Shown here piece by piece: positions 1-8,388 of a DNA stretch of 64,000 nt. Source of the DNA: Roseiflexaceae bacterium (GTDB lineage: Bacteria > Chloroflexota > Chloroflexia > Chloroflexales > Roseiflexaceae); contig CANJHS010000002.1 of NCBI GenBank assembly GCA_947474225.1, forward strand, positions 86,853 through 150,852. The letters are read 5' to 3'. Both the position numbers and the translations under genes were made by a program. The stretch's first letter is position 1, and every line of letters starts with the position of its first letter. The notes under the pieces were generated by a model. The model searched no databases, was not told the DNA's origin, and saw only the letters and a program-made list of their open reading frames with translations.

Positions 1-105
1 GTACGCAGCAATTTCATGCGCGGTCATGTCTCGGTTGCGCATTGCTCCGAGCACTGCTACCCGTTTTTCGTCCGCAAAAATATCACTTAACGATACCGTA
101 CCCAT
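1..105 (-). CDS. N-terminus of a small HTH regulator, probably ArsR family (cut by window edge)
   Basis: Thirty-five codons read leftward from an ATG at 105 and run off the window. A good ribosome site (AGGAG, 5 nt before the ATG) supports the start. The visible residues (SLSDIFADEKRVAVLGAMRN, then DMTAHEIAAY) look like the first helices of an ArsR/SmtB winged helix, where an 'xxDxxRxxILxxL' helix is followed by 'xxTxxELA'. The metal-binding part is not visible. It is divergent from an arsenate-resistance gene pair, and the 91-bp gap between them carries an ArsR-type palindrome, which fits an arsenic-responsive repressor. Another HTH family is possible because only the N-terminus can be read. 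Confidence 0.5.
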   Translation of the reverse strand, partial: MGTVSLSDIFADEKRVAVLGAMRNRDMTAHEIAAY

Positions 106-109
106 AGCA

Positions 110-124
110 ACTCCTGTTAGGAGT
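110..124. promoter_or_regulatory. Inverted repeat over the ribosome site of the divergent regulator
   Basis: The sequence ACTCCTGTTAGGAGT has 6-bp arms around a GTT loop. On the minus strand the right arm contains the AGGAG ribosome site of the gene starting at 105. It could hide that site in a small hairpin or be a weak operator half. The arms are short and this may be chance. Confidence 0.3.
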
Positions 125-137
125 ATGCTAGCACAAT

Positions 138-166
138 TTGACAGTAATTCAAACCTATTTTATTAT
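138..166 (+). promoter_or_regulatory. Sigma70 promoter of the GAPDH-arsJ operon
   Basis: TTGACA at 138-143 and TATTAT at 161-166 are separated by 17 bp, close to the ideal sigma70 arrangement. Transcription should begin near 173, inside the palindrome at 166-183. On the opposite strand a TTGAAT / TAGCAT pair with a 16-bp spacer could serve the divergent regulator gene. Confidence 0.8.
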
Positions 167-183
167 TTCAAATATATTTGAAA
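166..183. promoter_or_regulatory. ArsR-type operator palindrome
   Basis: TTTCAAATATATTTGAAA is a perfect 18-bp palindrome. It begins at the last base of the -10 box and covers the predicted transcription start. Operators of ArsR/SmtB repressors commonly have TTCAA and TTGAA arms around an AT-rich centre, so its form and its position both suit repression of the arsenate operon, relieved by arsenic. The repressor itself is inferred from the divergent gene at 1-105. Confidence 0.75.
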
Positions 184-196
184 GAAAGACTTAGCC

Positions 197-1207
197 ATGG
201 TTCGCATCGGCATAAATGGATTTGGCCGTATCGGCCGTCTGGTCTTCCGGCTCGGCATGACAGACCCGCAACTCTCGTGGAAGCAAATCAATGAACCAAA
301 TGGGACTGCAGAGATGTGCGCGTACCTGACTAATTACGATAGTGTACACGGTCGCAGTGCCACTCTCGTCACCGCATCAGACGAACAGTTGCACGTCGGT
401 CAGCGTGCAACGAGTGTCTCAAATAAGAAAGACATTGTTGCTGCCGACTGGTCAGATTGCGATGTCGTCCTTGAATGTAGCGGGAAATATCGCACGGCAC
501 AGAGCCTTGAACCGTTTTTTGCTGCTGGGGTACGGACGGTACTCGTTGCCGCTCCCATAAAAACAGGCGCGCAGAACATCGTCATGGGCGTCAATCAATC
601 GAGTTACCACCCAAACCTGCATCATGTTGTCACCAATGCATCGTGTACGACAAACTGTCTGGCGCCTGTCGCAGATGTCATCAATCAGCACCTCGGCATT
701 CGGCACGGCATGATTACAACGATGCATTGCATGACAAACACCCAGAGTGTAGTGGACAAGCCCACCACCGATCCACGTCGTGCACGCAGTGCCTCGGTCA
801 ATCTGATTCCGACCAGCACAGGATCTGCATCGACCATTGGACTTATTATTCCGTCACTCAATGGCAAGCTCGATGGTATTGCTGTGCGTGTACCCATGCT
901 AGGCGCATCGTTGATCGATTGCGTTTTTGAAGTTGCTCGGCCAACGAGTGTAGCAGAGGTCAACGCTATCCTCAAGCTGGCCGCAGACTCCAGCGTACTA
1001 CGCGGAATCCTTGGCTACGAAGAAGCACCACTGGTATCGAGCGATTACCGCAGCGATACGCGATCCGCAATTATCGATGCAGGAAGCACAATGGTCACTG
1101 CGGGCACGCAGGTCAAAATCCTTGCATGGTATGACAACGAGATGGGCTACAGTCAACGCATGCTGGAACTCACACGGTACATCGCAACACGCCAGGGACT
1201 GCTATGA
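197..1207 (+). CDS. ArsJ-associated glyceraldehyde-3-phosphate dehydrogenase
   Basis: This is a type I GAPDH of 336 aa. The NAD-binding GINGFGRIGR is at 5-14, the nucleophile Cys150 lies in ASCTTNCLAP, and the partner His is at 177. It has the subfamily signs of the arsenic-operon enzyme: TNTQ instead of TNDQ after the His, and a WYDNEMGY ending. The known role of this subfamily is to join arsenate to glyceraldehyde-3-phosphate, giving unstable 1-arseno-3-phosphoglycerate for export by ArsJ. The gene ends in an ATGA overlap with arsJ, so the two are translationally coupled. A glycolytic role cannot be excluded, but the partner gene and operator argue for detoxification. Confidence 0.88.
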   Translation: MVRIGINGFGRIGRLVFRLGMTDPQLSWKQINEPNGTAEMCAYLTNYDSVHGRSATLVTASDEQLHVGQRATSVSNKKDIVAADWSDCDVVLECSGKYRTAQSLEPFFAAGVRTVLVAAPIKTGAQNIVMGVNQSSYHPNLHHVVTNASCTTNCLAPVADVINQHLGIRHGMITTMHCMTNTQSVVDKPTTDPRRARSASVNLIPTSTGSASTIGLIIPSLNGKLDGIAVRVPMLGASLIDCVFEVARPTSVAEVNAILKLAADSSVLRGILGYEEAPLVSSDYRSDTRSAIIDAGSTMVTAGTQVKILAWYDNEMGYSQRMLELTRYIATRQGLL

Positions 1208-2400
1208 AGATACCGGATACTACCCGTTCATCCGTTGCGTATAGTCTGTTGACGCTGAGTGATGGGGCACTACGTATGTTAGTTCTCTTTCACTGTGCGA
1301 CCCTCGGGTACAGCGCCCTCGATTTGGCCATAATGTTTGCAGGATACGAAGCAGCGGGAATCATCACAAATCTTACTGGTGGTCGTATCGCCGGTAGATT
1401 TGGGTTGCGCACGACAATGACCGTCGGCTTGGTCTTGCAAATGGTGGTGCTCTGCATGCTTGCAATCGCACCAAACTTCCCATCACTCTGGGTGCTTTTT
1501 GTGCTCCAGGGAGCCTCTGGAGTAGCCAAAGATTTAACCAAAGTCAGTGCGAAGAGTACCGTGGCAGTAGAATCGGCAGAAGGGAACTTATTCCGTCTGA
1601 TCGCACTCGTCACCGGCGCCAAAAATGCAATTAAAGGGCTAGGATTCTTTGTTGGCGGAGGTCTCCTGTGGGGAGCAGGACCACAATTCACCCTCATTGT
1701 GCTGGCGATATGTGTCGGCGTTGGGGTCATCTTGTGCATTGGTCAGACACAAAATATGCGCGCGGCAAATCAGGTACCGGGCGAGGGTATTTTGTCGCAG
1801 ATTGCTGCTATCAATCTGTTGTCGGTTGCACGTATATTTCTCTTTGGGTCACGTGACATCTGGCTCGCAATCGGGATTCCACTGTATTTTGCCGCGGCTC
1901 CTGGCTGGGGATTTTGGCAGAGTGGTGCCGTTATGGCCGCATACACGGTAGGCTACGGGTTTATCCAAGCGCTGACGCCACGGCTATTGCAGGGGCGGCC
2001 TGCTCCCGCCGGGCGATTAACTGCAGTTGTCACTGCACTCCCAGTCCTGATTTGCGTGGGATTTGCAACGCTCGCACAGCGTGGACTCCTGCCGGTTTGG
2101 GGGATGGTAGGTGCAATCGGCCTCTATAGCATGGCTTTTGCAGTGGCATCTGCAATACATTCTTACCTGATCGCCGCATATGCACAACAAGCAGACGTGG
2201 CCAAAAATATTGGGTTGTACTACAGTGCTAATGCAGTCGGGAGACTCGCGGGCGTCTTGTTGTCGGGATTTTATTATGTCAATTTTGGAATCGTCGGCTG
2301 TCTCGTTGGGGCCGCACTCTTTGCGCTCCCCGCAGTGCTCTGTGCACTGCCCCTGCCGACACCGTCAGGGAGTATCACAATCAAGCACGCAGTCGAATAA
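1204..2400 (+). CDS. arsJ: Organoarsenical efflux permease ArsJ (MFS)
   Basis: A 398-aa major-facilitator protein with about 12 hydrophobic segments. ArsJ-specific stretches are visible: ALRMLVLFH near residue 22, SGVAKDLTKVSAKS near 110, and GAKNAIKGLGFFVGG near 140. ArsJ exports 1-arseno-3-phosphoglycerate, which then breaks down outside to arsenate, so the pair removes As(V) without reducing it. The ATG sits inside the stop region of the GAPDH gene (ATGA). The operon ends at a hairpin two bases beyond the stop. Function follows from the family and the coupled GAPDH. Confidence 0.88.
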   Translation: MKIPDTTRSSVAYSLLTLSDGALRMLVLFHCATLGYSALDLAIMFAGYEAAGIITNLTGGRIAGRFGLRTTMTVGLVLQMVVLCMLAIAPNFPSLWVLFVLQGASGVAKDLTKVSAKSTVAVESAEGNLFRLIALVTGAKNAIKGLGFFVGGGLLWGAGPQFTLIVLAICVGVGVILCIGQTQNMRAANQVPGEGILSQIAAINLLSVARIFLFGSRDIWLAIGIPLYFAAAPGWGFWQSGAVMAAYTVGYGFIQALTPRLLQGRPAPAGRLTAVVTALPVLICVGFATLAQRGLLPVWGMVGAIGLYSMAFAVASAIHSYLIAAYAQQADVAKNIGLYYSANAVGRLAGVLLSGFYYVNFGIVGCLVGAALFALPAVLCALPLPTPSGSITIKHAVE

Positions 2401-2401
2401 T

Positions 2402-2433
2402 AAAACCCCGGTGTGCTCCTGCACCAGGGTTTT
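2402..2433. terminator. Bidirectional terminator between arsJ and an MFS gene
   Basis: AAAACCC..GGTG pairs with CACC.GGGTTTT around a short loop, leaving a T-rich end on both strands. It separates convergent genes whose stops are at 2400 and 2452. Confidence 0.7.
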
Positions 2434-2451
2434 GAGGATGACAATCAGCGG

Positions 2452-3723
2452 CTATTCGTGTTTATCGGTATATGGCAAAAATGCGACCAACGCGCCGGAA
2501 ATAACATAACTCGCCGCAGACAGTATTAATACCCACGTAAATGATCCATTGGCCGTAATGCTCCCACTCAACACCGACGCACCAGCCCAGCCTAATGACC
2601 ACGACATGCTACTCAGACTTGTGCTCGTACCGCGTTGGCGCAAAGGTACCGTTTGCATCATTAAGACCGAAAAGAGGGGGAAGGTCATCCCTACCAAAAA
2701 TCGATTCACATCGTACGAAACGGATACCACCGTCAGTATGGGGATCATCATGGCCAACATCAACGGCGCACCCAACATACGTGACCAGGCAGATGCTCGA
2801 CGCACACCAAAGCGCTGTGACAATGGCCCACCGAGAATGCTCCCGACCCCCATTGCCAGTGCTGCCACTGCGAGATTCAATCCGACATTACCGTCAGTCA
2901 TACCAAATTGTTGGCGATAAAACAGATTCTGGAAAGGCACAAATAGTCCGCCTGCAGTCCCAAAGAAGAATGAAGGGGTGACTAACAACAGCATGCGACC
3001 AAATGGGACTAACGGTTTATCACCGTCCGCTTCCGCCCGCGCCGTTTGAGAGGCAGCACCATGGGTATGGTGTGTCTTGATACCCAACAGCGGTACGACT
3101 GCCAAAAACCCTATAACAGTCACACTATAAAGCGCGATGCGGTATGCAACCTCAGACGTTGGTTCGACCCCTGCCATTGGCGCAACAATGCCGGGCAACA
3201 TGCCGCCCAGAATCGATCCCACAAAACCAATCAGCGTCGAGGCGGCTGCATTGATGCCAAACAGTGCGGCCCGCTGGCGCGGCTCGATGACCAATGACAA
3301 CAATGGCACCACCGCAGTATAGGTAGCCATGTTTGCAGCGCCTATGATGAAGAAGATGGTATTCATCAGCACGAGCGGACTGAGCGTCCCAAATGGTGTC
3401 ACCACAGAGACGCCGTCGAGCATCAATAATACACCCCAGCCGATAGCATAGGTCAAGATGCCGATGTACAGCATCCGTTTGGCAGATATTTTGTCGATGA
3501 ACATCCCAACCGGAAAGCCAAATATCACGCCTGCAATACGAAATACCGACTGCAACTGACCAGCGACTGCATTATCGTAGCCGAGACTTTTGAGATAGAA
3601 ATTAAATAATATATCGGCAATGCTGAACGACAACCCGAACAAAATGCCATGTGCCAAGATTCGGAACACTGCAGGCGATCCAGTCGTCGTCAATTCCCGC
3701 CATTGGGAACGAATTGTATTCAT
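2452..3723 (-). CDS. MFS permease, tandem paralogue 1
   Basis: A 423-aa polytopic protein of the major facilitator superfamily with about 12 membrane segments. The segment after TM2 (VFGFPVGMFIDK type, near residue 72-82) is the classical loop 2-3 motif. The start ATG has GAGGT five bases upstream. It is close in sequence to the genes at 5171 and 3859 (shared RILxHxxLFGL, FNFYLxSLGY and VAGQ near the N-terminus), so the three arose by local duplication. The middle loop near 220-240 is charged and His-containing (THHTHGAA), a possible metal or pH element. The substrate cannot be told from the sequence. Confidence 0.8.
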   Translation of the reverse strand: MNTIRSQWRELTTTGSPAVFRILAHGILFGLSFSIADILFNFYLKSLGYDNAVAGQLQSVFRIAGVIFGFPVGMFIDKISAKRMLYIGILTYAIGWGVLLMLDGVSVVTPFGTLSPLVLMNTIFFIIGAANMATYTAVVPLLSLVIEPRQRAALFGINAAASTLIGFVGSILGGMLPGIVAPMAGVEPTSEVAYRIALYSVTVIGFLAVVPLLGIKTHHTHGAASQTARAEADGDKPLVPFGRMLLLVTPSFFFGTAGGLFVPFQNLFYRQQFGMTDGNVGLNLAVAALAMGVGSILGGPLSQRFGVRRASAWSRMLGAPLMLAMMIPILTVVSVSYDVNRFLVGMTFPLFSVLMMQTVPLRQRGTSTSLSSMSWSLGWAGASVLSGSITANGSFTWVLILSAASYVISGALVAFLPYTDKHE

Positions 3724-3858
3724 CTAGTACCTCTATACGATATCGAATGTGTAATACATGAAAAGAAGGAATGAAACTCGCTGAACACCTGTATTGGCAA
3801 GCTACGACCACCGCCAAATAACGAAAATCGGTCGGCCAAAGTCACCGTTGACTTCCTT

Positions 3859-5103
3859 TCATGTATTCGTTGCAATTTGGCGTTCTCGTCGTAGCACCGG
3901 GGTAAACGGGAGCACGCCAAACGTGATACCACACAATGCATACCCGACCGCACTAAACATGATTATCAGCGTCCAATTGCCTGGCATTTGCAAAATTCCA
4001 CTTACATACGCGGCAATCGCCCAGCCGATAGACCAAGACATCGTAGATATACTCTTGACCAATCCACGTTGACGCGTTGCCACTGCTTGGAATAACAGCA
4101 TATCCATATAGGGGAAAATCATGCCAATACACAGACACAACAGAAAATACCCACCCACTGCGAGGGTAATCTGGGTGCTGAGTAACCCAAGGCAAAACGG
4201 GAGACACAACACCCCTGCGGCGACAACGACCGTTCTGACGCCATAACGACCGACCAGGCGTCCCCCAATCACTCCGCCGACACCCATAAGTAACGTGAAC
4301 GTTGCAACCACAATCCCAATGTTCGCATCACTGAGTGCATAAAACTGACGCAAATAGACATTCAAAAATGGATGAAGAATTCCGCCTGCACAACCGACGA
4401 CAAAATATCCCACAGTCATACCAATGGTCTTGAGAATCGGAACAGACACTTCATCATCACCCTGTAGACCACGCTCAGCATGAAACATTTCACTCTTTTT
4501 CGACACTCCAACCAATGGGAGTAATGCCGATGCAGACGCCGCTACCAATACGGCGAGTGTCACCCTGTATGCAAGAACATCTGTCGCTGCGACGCCAAGC
4601 CACGGAGCGAGTACACCCGGCAAAAATCCCGCGAGCAGTGAACCGGCAAAACCCATAACCGTGATAATGGTAAAGTTCATACCCACCAACTGAGCACGCT
4701 GTGTCAGACTTCCAATGCCACTCAATGCGGTAATAGCTGCAACTGTAGCAATCGAAAAAAACGTCCCTGAACAAAAGTAGGCAAATTGAATCAACACCAA
4801 ACTCGGCGCAGTCAATAACACCATCCAAACGATGATATTGAAGACTGCCCCAATCTGCATGGTGCGGATACTGCCCCACCGATCGACAGCGATACCAATT
4901 GGGATGCCAAATACAAAGCCCGACATCCGTACTAATCCAGCCATCTGACCCGAGACATCACTTCCATACCCCATGGCAAGGAGATAAAAATTAAATATCA
5001 CATCAGGGATTCCATTGAGGAATCCCACTATCATCGTGAATGCATAGATGCGCACCACAATTGGATGGAGGAATACTGCACCTATGGTGCCGGTTTTGGT
5101 CAT
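3859..5103 (-). CDS. MFS permease, tandem paralogue 2
   Basis: A 414-aa major-facilitator protein and the most divergent of the three tandem copies. It keeps FNFYLLAMGYGSDVSGQM near residue 38 and FGIPIGIAVDRWG near 70, corresponding to the same positions in its neighbours. The N-terminus before TM1 is short (MTKTGTIGAVFLHP). A weak AAAGG ribosome site lies about 10 bases before the ATG. The 135-bp gap to the next copy downstream has no gene. Its divergence suggests a different substrate, which is inference. Confidence 0.78.
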   Translation of the reverse strand: MTKTGTIGAVFLHPIVVRIYAFTMIVGFLNGIPDVIFNFYLLAMGYGSDVSGQMAGLVRMSGFVFGIPIGIAVDRWGSIRTMQIGAVFNIIVWMVLLTAPSLVLIQFAYFCSGTFFSIATVAAITALSGIGSLTQRAQLVGMNFTIITVMGFAGSLLAGFLPGVLAPWLGVAATDVLAYRVTLAVLVAASASALLPLVGVSKKSEMFHAERGLQGDDEVSVPILKTIGMTVGYFVVGCAGGILHPFLNVYLRQFYALSDANIGIVVATFTLLMGVGGVIGGRLVGRYGVRTVVVAAGVLCLPFCLGLLSTQITLAVGGYFLLCLCIGMIFPYMDMLLFQAVATRQRGLVKSISTMSWSIGWAIAAYVSGILQMPGNWTLIIMFSAVGYALCGITFGVLPFTPVLRRERQIATNT

Positions 5104-5170
5104 GGTCTGGCGCCTTTGCCATTTATATGTACTGCTTTCAAATAAACAGTACAGTCAAAAACGCGAAGTC

Positions 5171-6400
5171 CTAATGGCCATCATCTTTGAACGGGATGAG
5201 ATAAAACGATATGCCAGAGATGACATACGCAACCCCAGACGCGATGAATACCCAATAAAATCCACTATCCCGCTGGATGTACCCACTCATCAACGCAGCA
5301 GCAGACCAACCAAACGACCATAACATCGACGATAAGCTCGTGCTGGTACCACGTTGTTCGACGGGGACCGACTGCATCACCAATGCGTCGGCAAGCGGGA
5401 ATGTTACCCCAATGACCAACCGACTCAGATAGTACGCGCCCGCAGAAACCCACAGGTTGGGAATGAGCATCAACAATAAGCTCGGAGCTGCAAGAAATCG
5501 TGTCCATGCTGCTGCGTTGCGGAGTCCAAATCGCTTTGCAAGTGGACCACCGATGAAACTACCAAATCCCATGGCAAACGCAGAAATCGCCAGAATCAAG
5601 CCCACCTGTGCATCAGGGAGTTGAAAGTGTTCGCGGAAAAACAGATTCTGAAATGGCACAACTAAACCGCCACCCAATCCGAGCAGAAAGCCCTGGGAGG
5701 CAAATAGTACTAACCGCATAAACGGGAGTTTGTGGCCAGAACTGACCGGAGCTGCATTGCCTGCAGCATGATGCTTCGTGGCTGCGGCAGAAAATCCAAG
5801 CAACGGAATAATCGCTATAAAACCAATCAATGAAACACTAATCAATGCCAAGCGATACGCTAACTGATCGGTTGCGCTGACTGATACGAGCGGAGCAATA
5901 ATCGAAGGTAATGCACCACCCAACAACGAGCCGATAAACCCGACTGCGACGGTTGCACCAGCATTAATCCCAAAGAAACTTGCCCGTTGTTTTGCTTCAA
6001 TAACACTACTTAATAGCGGGATAATCGCAGTGTATGTGGCGATGTTGGCGGCACCTACCAAAAAATAGACCGGTGCAATAACGCGTATGTCTGTCGTTGC
6101 CAACAGCGCCAACCAACTCGCGCCATACGCGGTAATGCTGAACATCAGCACTTTACGCGCGCCACGCTTGTCGATAAGCATCCCCACCGGAATACCAAAT
6201 ATCACACCTGCAGCTCGAAAAATTGAATTCATCTGGCCGGCGACTTCATTTCCATAGCCGAGACTATGTAAATAAAAGTTGAATAATACATCTGAGATAC
6301 TCGCCGCAAGACCAAATAATAGGCTGTGAATCAAGATACGAAACACAACAGGACTGAAATCAGCAAAAAGTGTCGCTACACGTTTGGGTGCAATGGTCAC
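5171..6400 (-). CDS. MFS permease, tandem paralogue 3
   Basis: About 409 aa with 12 predicted membrane segments, clearly paralogous to the gene at 2452 (ISDVLFNFYLHSLGYGNEV against IADILFNFYLKSLGYDNAV). I prefer the GTG at 6400, because GGAGG sits five bases before it. The ATG four codons upstream (6412) has no ribosome site, and its own second and third codons form that GGAGG. The other two copies follow within 67 and 135 bp on the same strand, so a single transcript is possible. The substrate is unknown. Confidence 0.78.
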   Translation of the reverse strand: MTIAPKRVATLFADFSPVVFRILIHSLLFGLAASISDVLFNFYLHSLGYGNEVAGQMNSIFRAAGVIFGIPVGMLIDKRGARKVLMFSITAYGASWLALLATTDIRVIAPVYFLVGAANIATYTAIIPLLSSVIEAKQRASFFGINAGATVAVGFIGSLLGGALPSIIAPLVSVSATDQLAYRLALISVSLIGFIAIIPLLGFSAAATKHHAAGNAAPVSSGHKLPFMRLVLFASQGFLLGLGGGLVVPFQNLFFREHFQLPDAQVGLILAISAFAMGFGSFIGGPLAKRFGLRNAAAWTRFLAAPSLLLMLIPNLWVSAGAYYLSRLVIGVTFPLADALVMQSVPVEQRGTSTSLSSMLWSFGWSAAALMSGYIQRDSGFYWVFIASGVAYVISGISFYLIPFKDDGH

Positions 6401-6515
6401 CGGAACCTCCATGTTAAGTGTGACGATATTGTACCATGTAGGATATTTTTGGAATGGAAAATAACTGTATCGAAGACCACGAATAGGCTAGAATGGCTTT
6501 GTAAGGAACAAATAC

Positions 6516-7628
6516 ATGCGTGTTGCAATATTTACCGAAACTTTCCTACCCAAACAAGACGGTGTTGTCACCATCCTCTGTCAAATGCTCGAAGCCCTTG
6601 AACAAGCAGGTATTGAGGTATGCATTTATGCGCCGCCGTCAGCCCCAACGCAGTACAGAAGCATGCGCGTCTTTCCATCCTGGGGACCACGATTCCCGTT
6701 GTATCGCGAACTCTATTGCAGCATGCCAACTCTACGGGGCATCCGTGCTATCCTCGCATTTAAACCAGACCTGATTCATGTACTGAATCCAACATTTATT
6801 GGTACAGCAGGCGTGATAATGGCCATTGTCGGACGCGTTCCTTTGCTTGGGTCAGTGCATATGGATATCGACTTTTATGTGCGGCAATATGCCGGTGCAT
6901 GGGGATTACCCATAGCCTGGACTTTTTTTAAAGGATGGCACAACCGTGCTCGACTCAACTTAGCGCCTTCACAGGCAATGGTCGACCAGTTGCGCTGTAA
7001 CGGGATACAACGCGTCGAACAGTGGGTGCGGGGGATCGACACAAGCAGATTTCGGAGAAAATCCCGCAACGAAACATTGCGTACGACTTTTACGGGCGAC
7101 AAGCCCGACGCGCTGGTCGTACTCTATGTTGGTCGGCTCACCGAAGAAAAGGGCATTGATACGTTACTACCGCTCTGCAACAATCCCCGCTTGCGGCTCA
7201 TCCTGGTCGGTGGTGGTCACGATGAGTCAGCAGCCCGGGCTCGATTTTCCCACACAGATGCATATTTCACCGGGGTGCTCCGCGGCGAAGATGTCGTTGA
7301 TGCGTACAATGCAGCAGACATTTTTGTATTTCCATCGCAGAGTGAATCATTCGGCCTTGCACCACTCGAAGCAATGGCATGTGGACTGCCGGTGGTCGCG
7401 CCATATGTAGGCGGGTTACGCGAGACGCTCCGTCCCGACACTAACTGCCTCATCTATGATCCTGCAGAACCAGCGGCACTCGAACGTGCAGTGATGAAAC
7501 TAGCTGACGACACAGCATTACGGTCACTCCTCGCCGAAAATGCCTATACCTACGCACAATCCCGTAGCCACACCGCATCGATGCAACAGCTCATCGTAAT
7601 CTATAAACGGCTCACACATGAAGACTGA
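6516..7628 (+). CDS. Glycosyltransferase family 4 (GT-B), SqdX/MgtA-like
   Basis: A 370-aa GT-B enzyme. The N-terminus MRVAIFTETFLPKQDGVVT is typical of the group that includes sulfoquinovosyl- and mannosyl-diacylglycerol synthases. The nucleotide-sugar half begins near 195 (VLYVGRLTEEKGID) and carries the E-x7-E motif in SESFGLAPLEAMACGLPVV near 280. It has no membrane segment and probably works at the inner face of the membrane. It is the first gene of a three-gene coupled unit; its stop overlaps the next gene by 11 bases. The acceptor (lipid or other glycan) is not determined. Confidence 0.8.
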   Translation: MRVAIFTETFLPKQDGVVTILCQMLEALEQAGIEVCIYAPPSAPTQYRSMRVFPSWGPRFPLYRELYCSMPTLRGIRAILAFKPDLIHVLNPTFIGTAGVIMAIVGRVPLLGSVHMDIDFYVRQYAGAWGLPIAWTFFKGWHNRARLNLAPSQAMVDQLRCNGIQRVEQWVRGIDTSRFRRKSRNETLRTTFTGDKPDALVVLYVGRLTEEKGIDTLLPLCNNPRLRLILVGGGHDESAARARFSHTDAYFTGVLRGEDVVDAYNAADIFVFPSQSESFGLAPLEAMACGLPVVAPYVGGLRETLRPDTNCLIYDPAEPAALERAVMKLADDTALRSLLAENAYTYAQSRSHTASMQQLIVIYKRLTHED

Positions 7629-8388
7629 TATGCACTTTGTTGAAACATCGACTGCGCGATTTCACGCACGTGTCGTCCGCACCATTGGAATTCTCGATGT
7701 CTCAATTGCGGTGCACGTGCGTGAGTGGGGGCTCGCAACCACCATGATTAGTGGTCATCACTATCCATACAATCTCCTCGCAGGGGTTTTCGATGGAGCG
7801 CTACTATCCGACATCGAAGACGATTACCAAAGACATTCGCCGCACTTTTGTGTGGAATGTGCTTCCAACTGTCAAACGACTGGGGATCTCATCGCGTTGA
7901 GTGCTGCAGGACTGACACCACAACCGAGTGCATCAGTGATGTCATATTCCGTGCGCACGAACACCCCGCGAATTCCCCACAGTAATCTGGTATGGTCTAC
8001 CGCAGATGACACTGGGTTTGTATTTGACTATATCCCCGAAGACCGAGAACGCATCATTCGGCGAGCATACGCGGCACAATCAGAATCCATCATGGTCTCG
8101 TTGCTGCACAGCGACGGCATTATAGCGAGTGCAGGTATCCGGATTGAGGATGGATATGGGTTCTTGTTCGGAGCATGGGTCGCCCCACACCGTCGCCGCC
8201 GCGGGCACTATCAAACACTCCTCGATGCACGACTCTGGTATGCTGCAGAACAGGGTTGTCACACCATCATTGCGCATTCTCATCAACAAAGTGCGGTGTC
8301 TCGAGCGACTATTGACCGCGGTTTTGTGCATGGGTGGGAGCGCCAACGGTGGCGACGCCGCAACAAAAGACAGGAAGCATCGCGATGA
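7618..8388 (+). CDS. GNAT-family N-acetyltransferase
   Basis: A 256-aa protein whose C-terminal half (about 150-245) is a GNAT fold. It shows a beta4 strand GYGFLFGAWVAP followed by the acetyl-CoA loop HRRRRGHYQTLLDA, the counterpart of R/Q-x-x-G-x-G/A. The N-terminal half is not recognisable. The C-terminus is very basic (RQRWRRRNKRQ). The first ATG overlaps the preceding glycosyltransferase; a second ATG at 7630, just past that gene's stop, is an equally good start. The stop overlaps the SDR start as ATGA. The substrate is unknown; the context suggests a sugar or lipid headgroup. Confidence 0.7.
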   Translation: MKTDMHFVETSTARFHARVVRTIGILDVSIAVHVREWGLATTMISGHHYPYNLLAGVFDGALLSDIEDDYQRHSPHFCVECASNCQTTGDLIALSAAGLTPQPSASVMSYSVRTNTPRIPHSNLVWSTADDTGFVFDYIPEDRERIIRRAYAAQSESIMVSLLHSDGIIASAGIRIEDGYGFLFGAWVAPHRRRRGHYQTLLDARLWYAAEQGCHTIIAHSHQQSAVSRATIDRGFVHGWERQRWRRRNKRQEASR

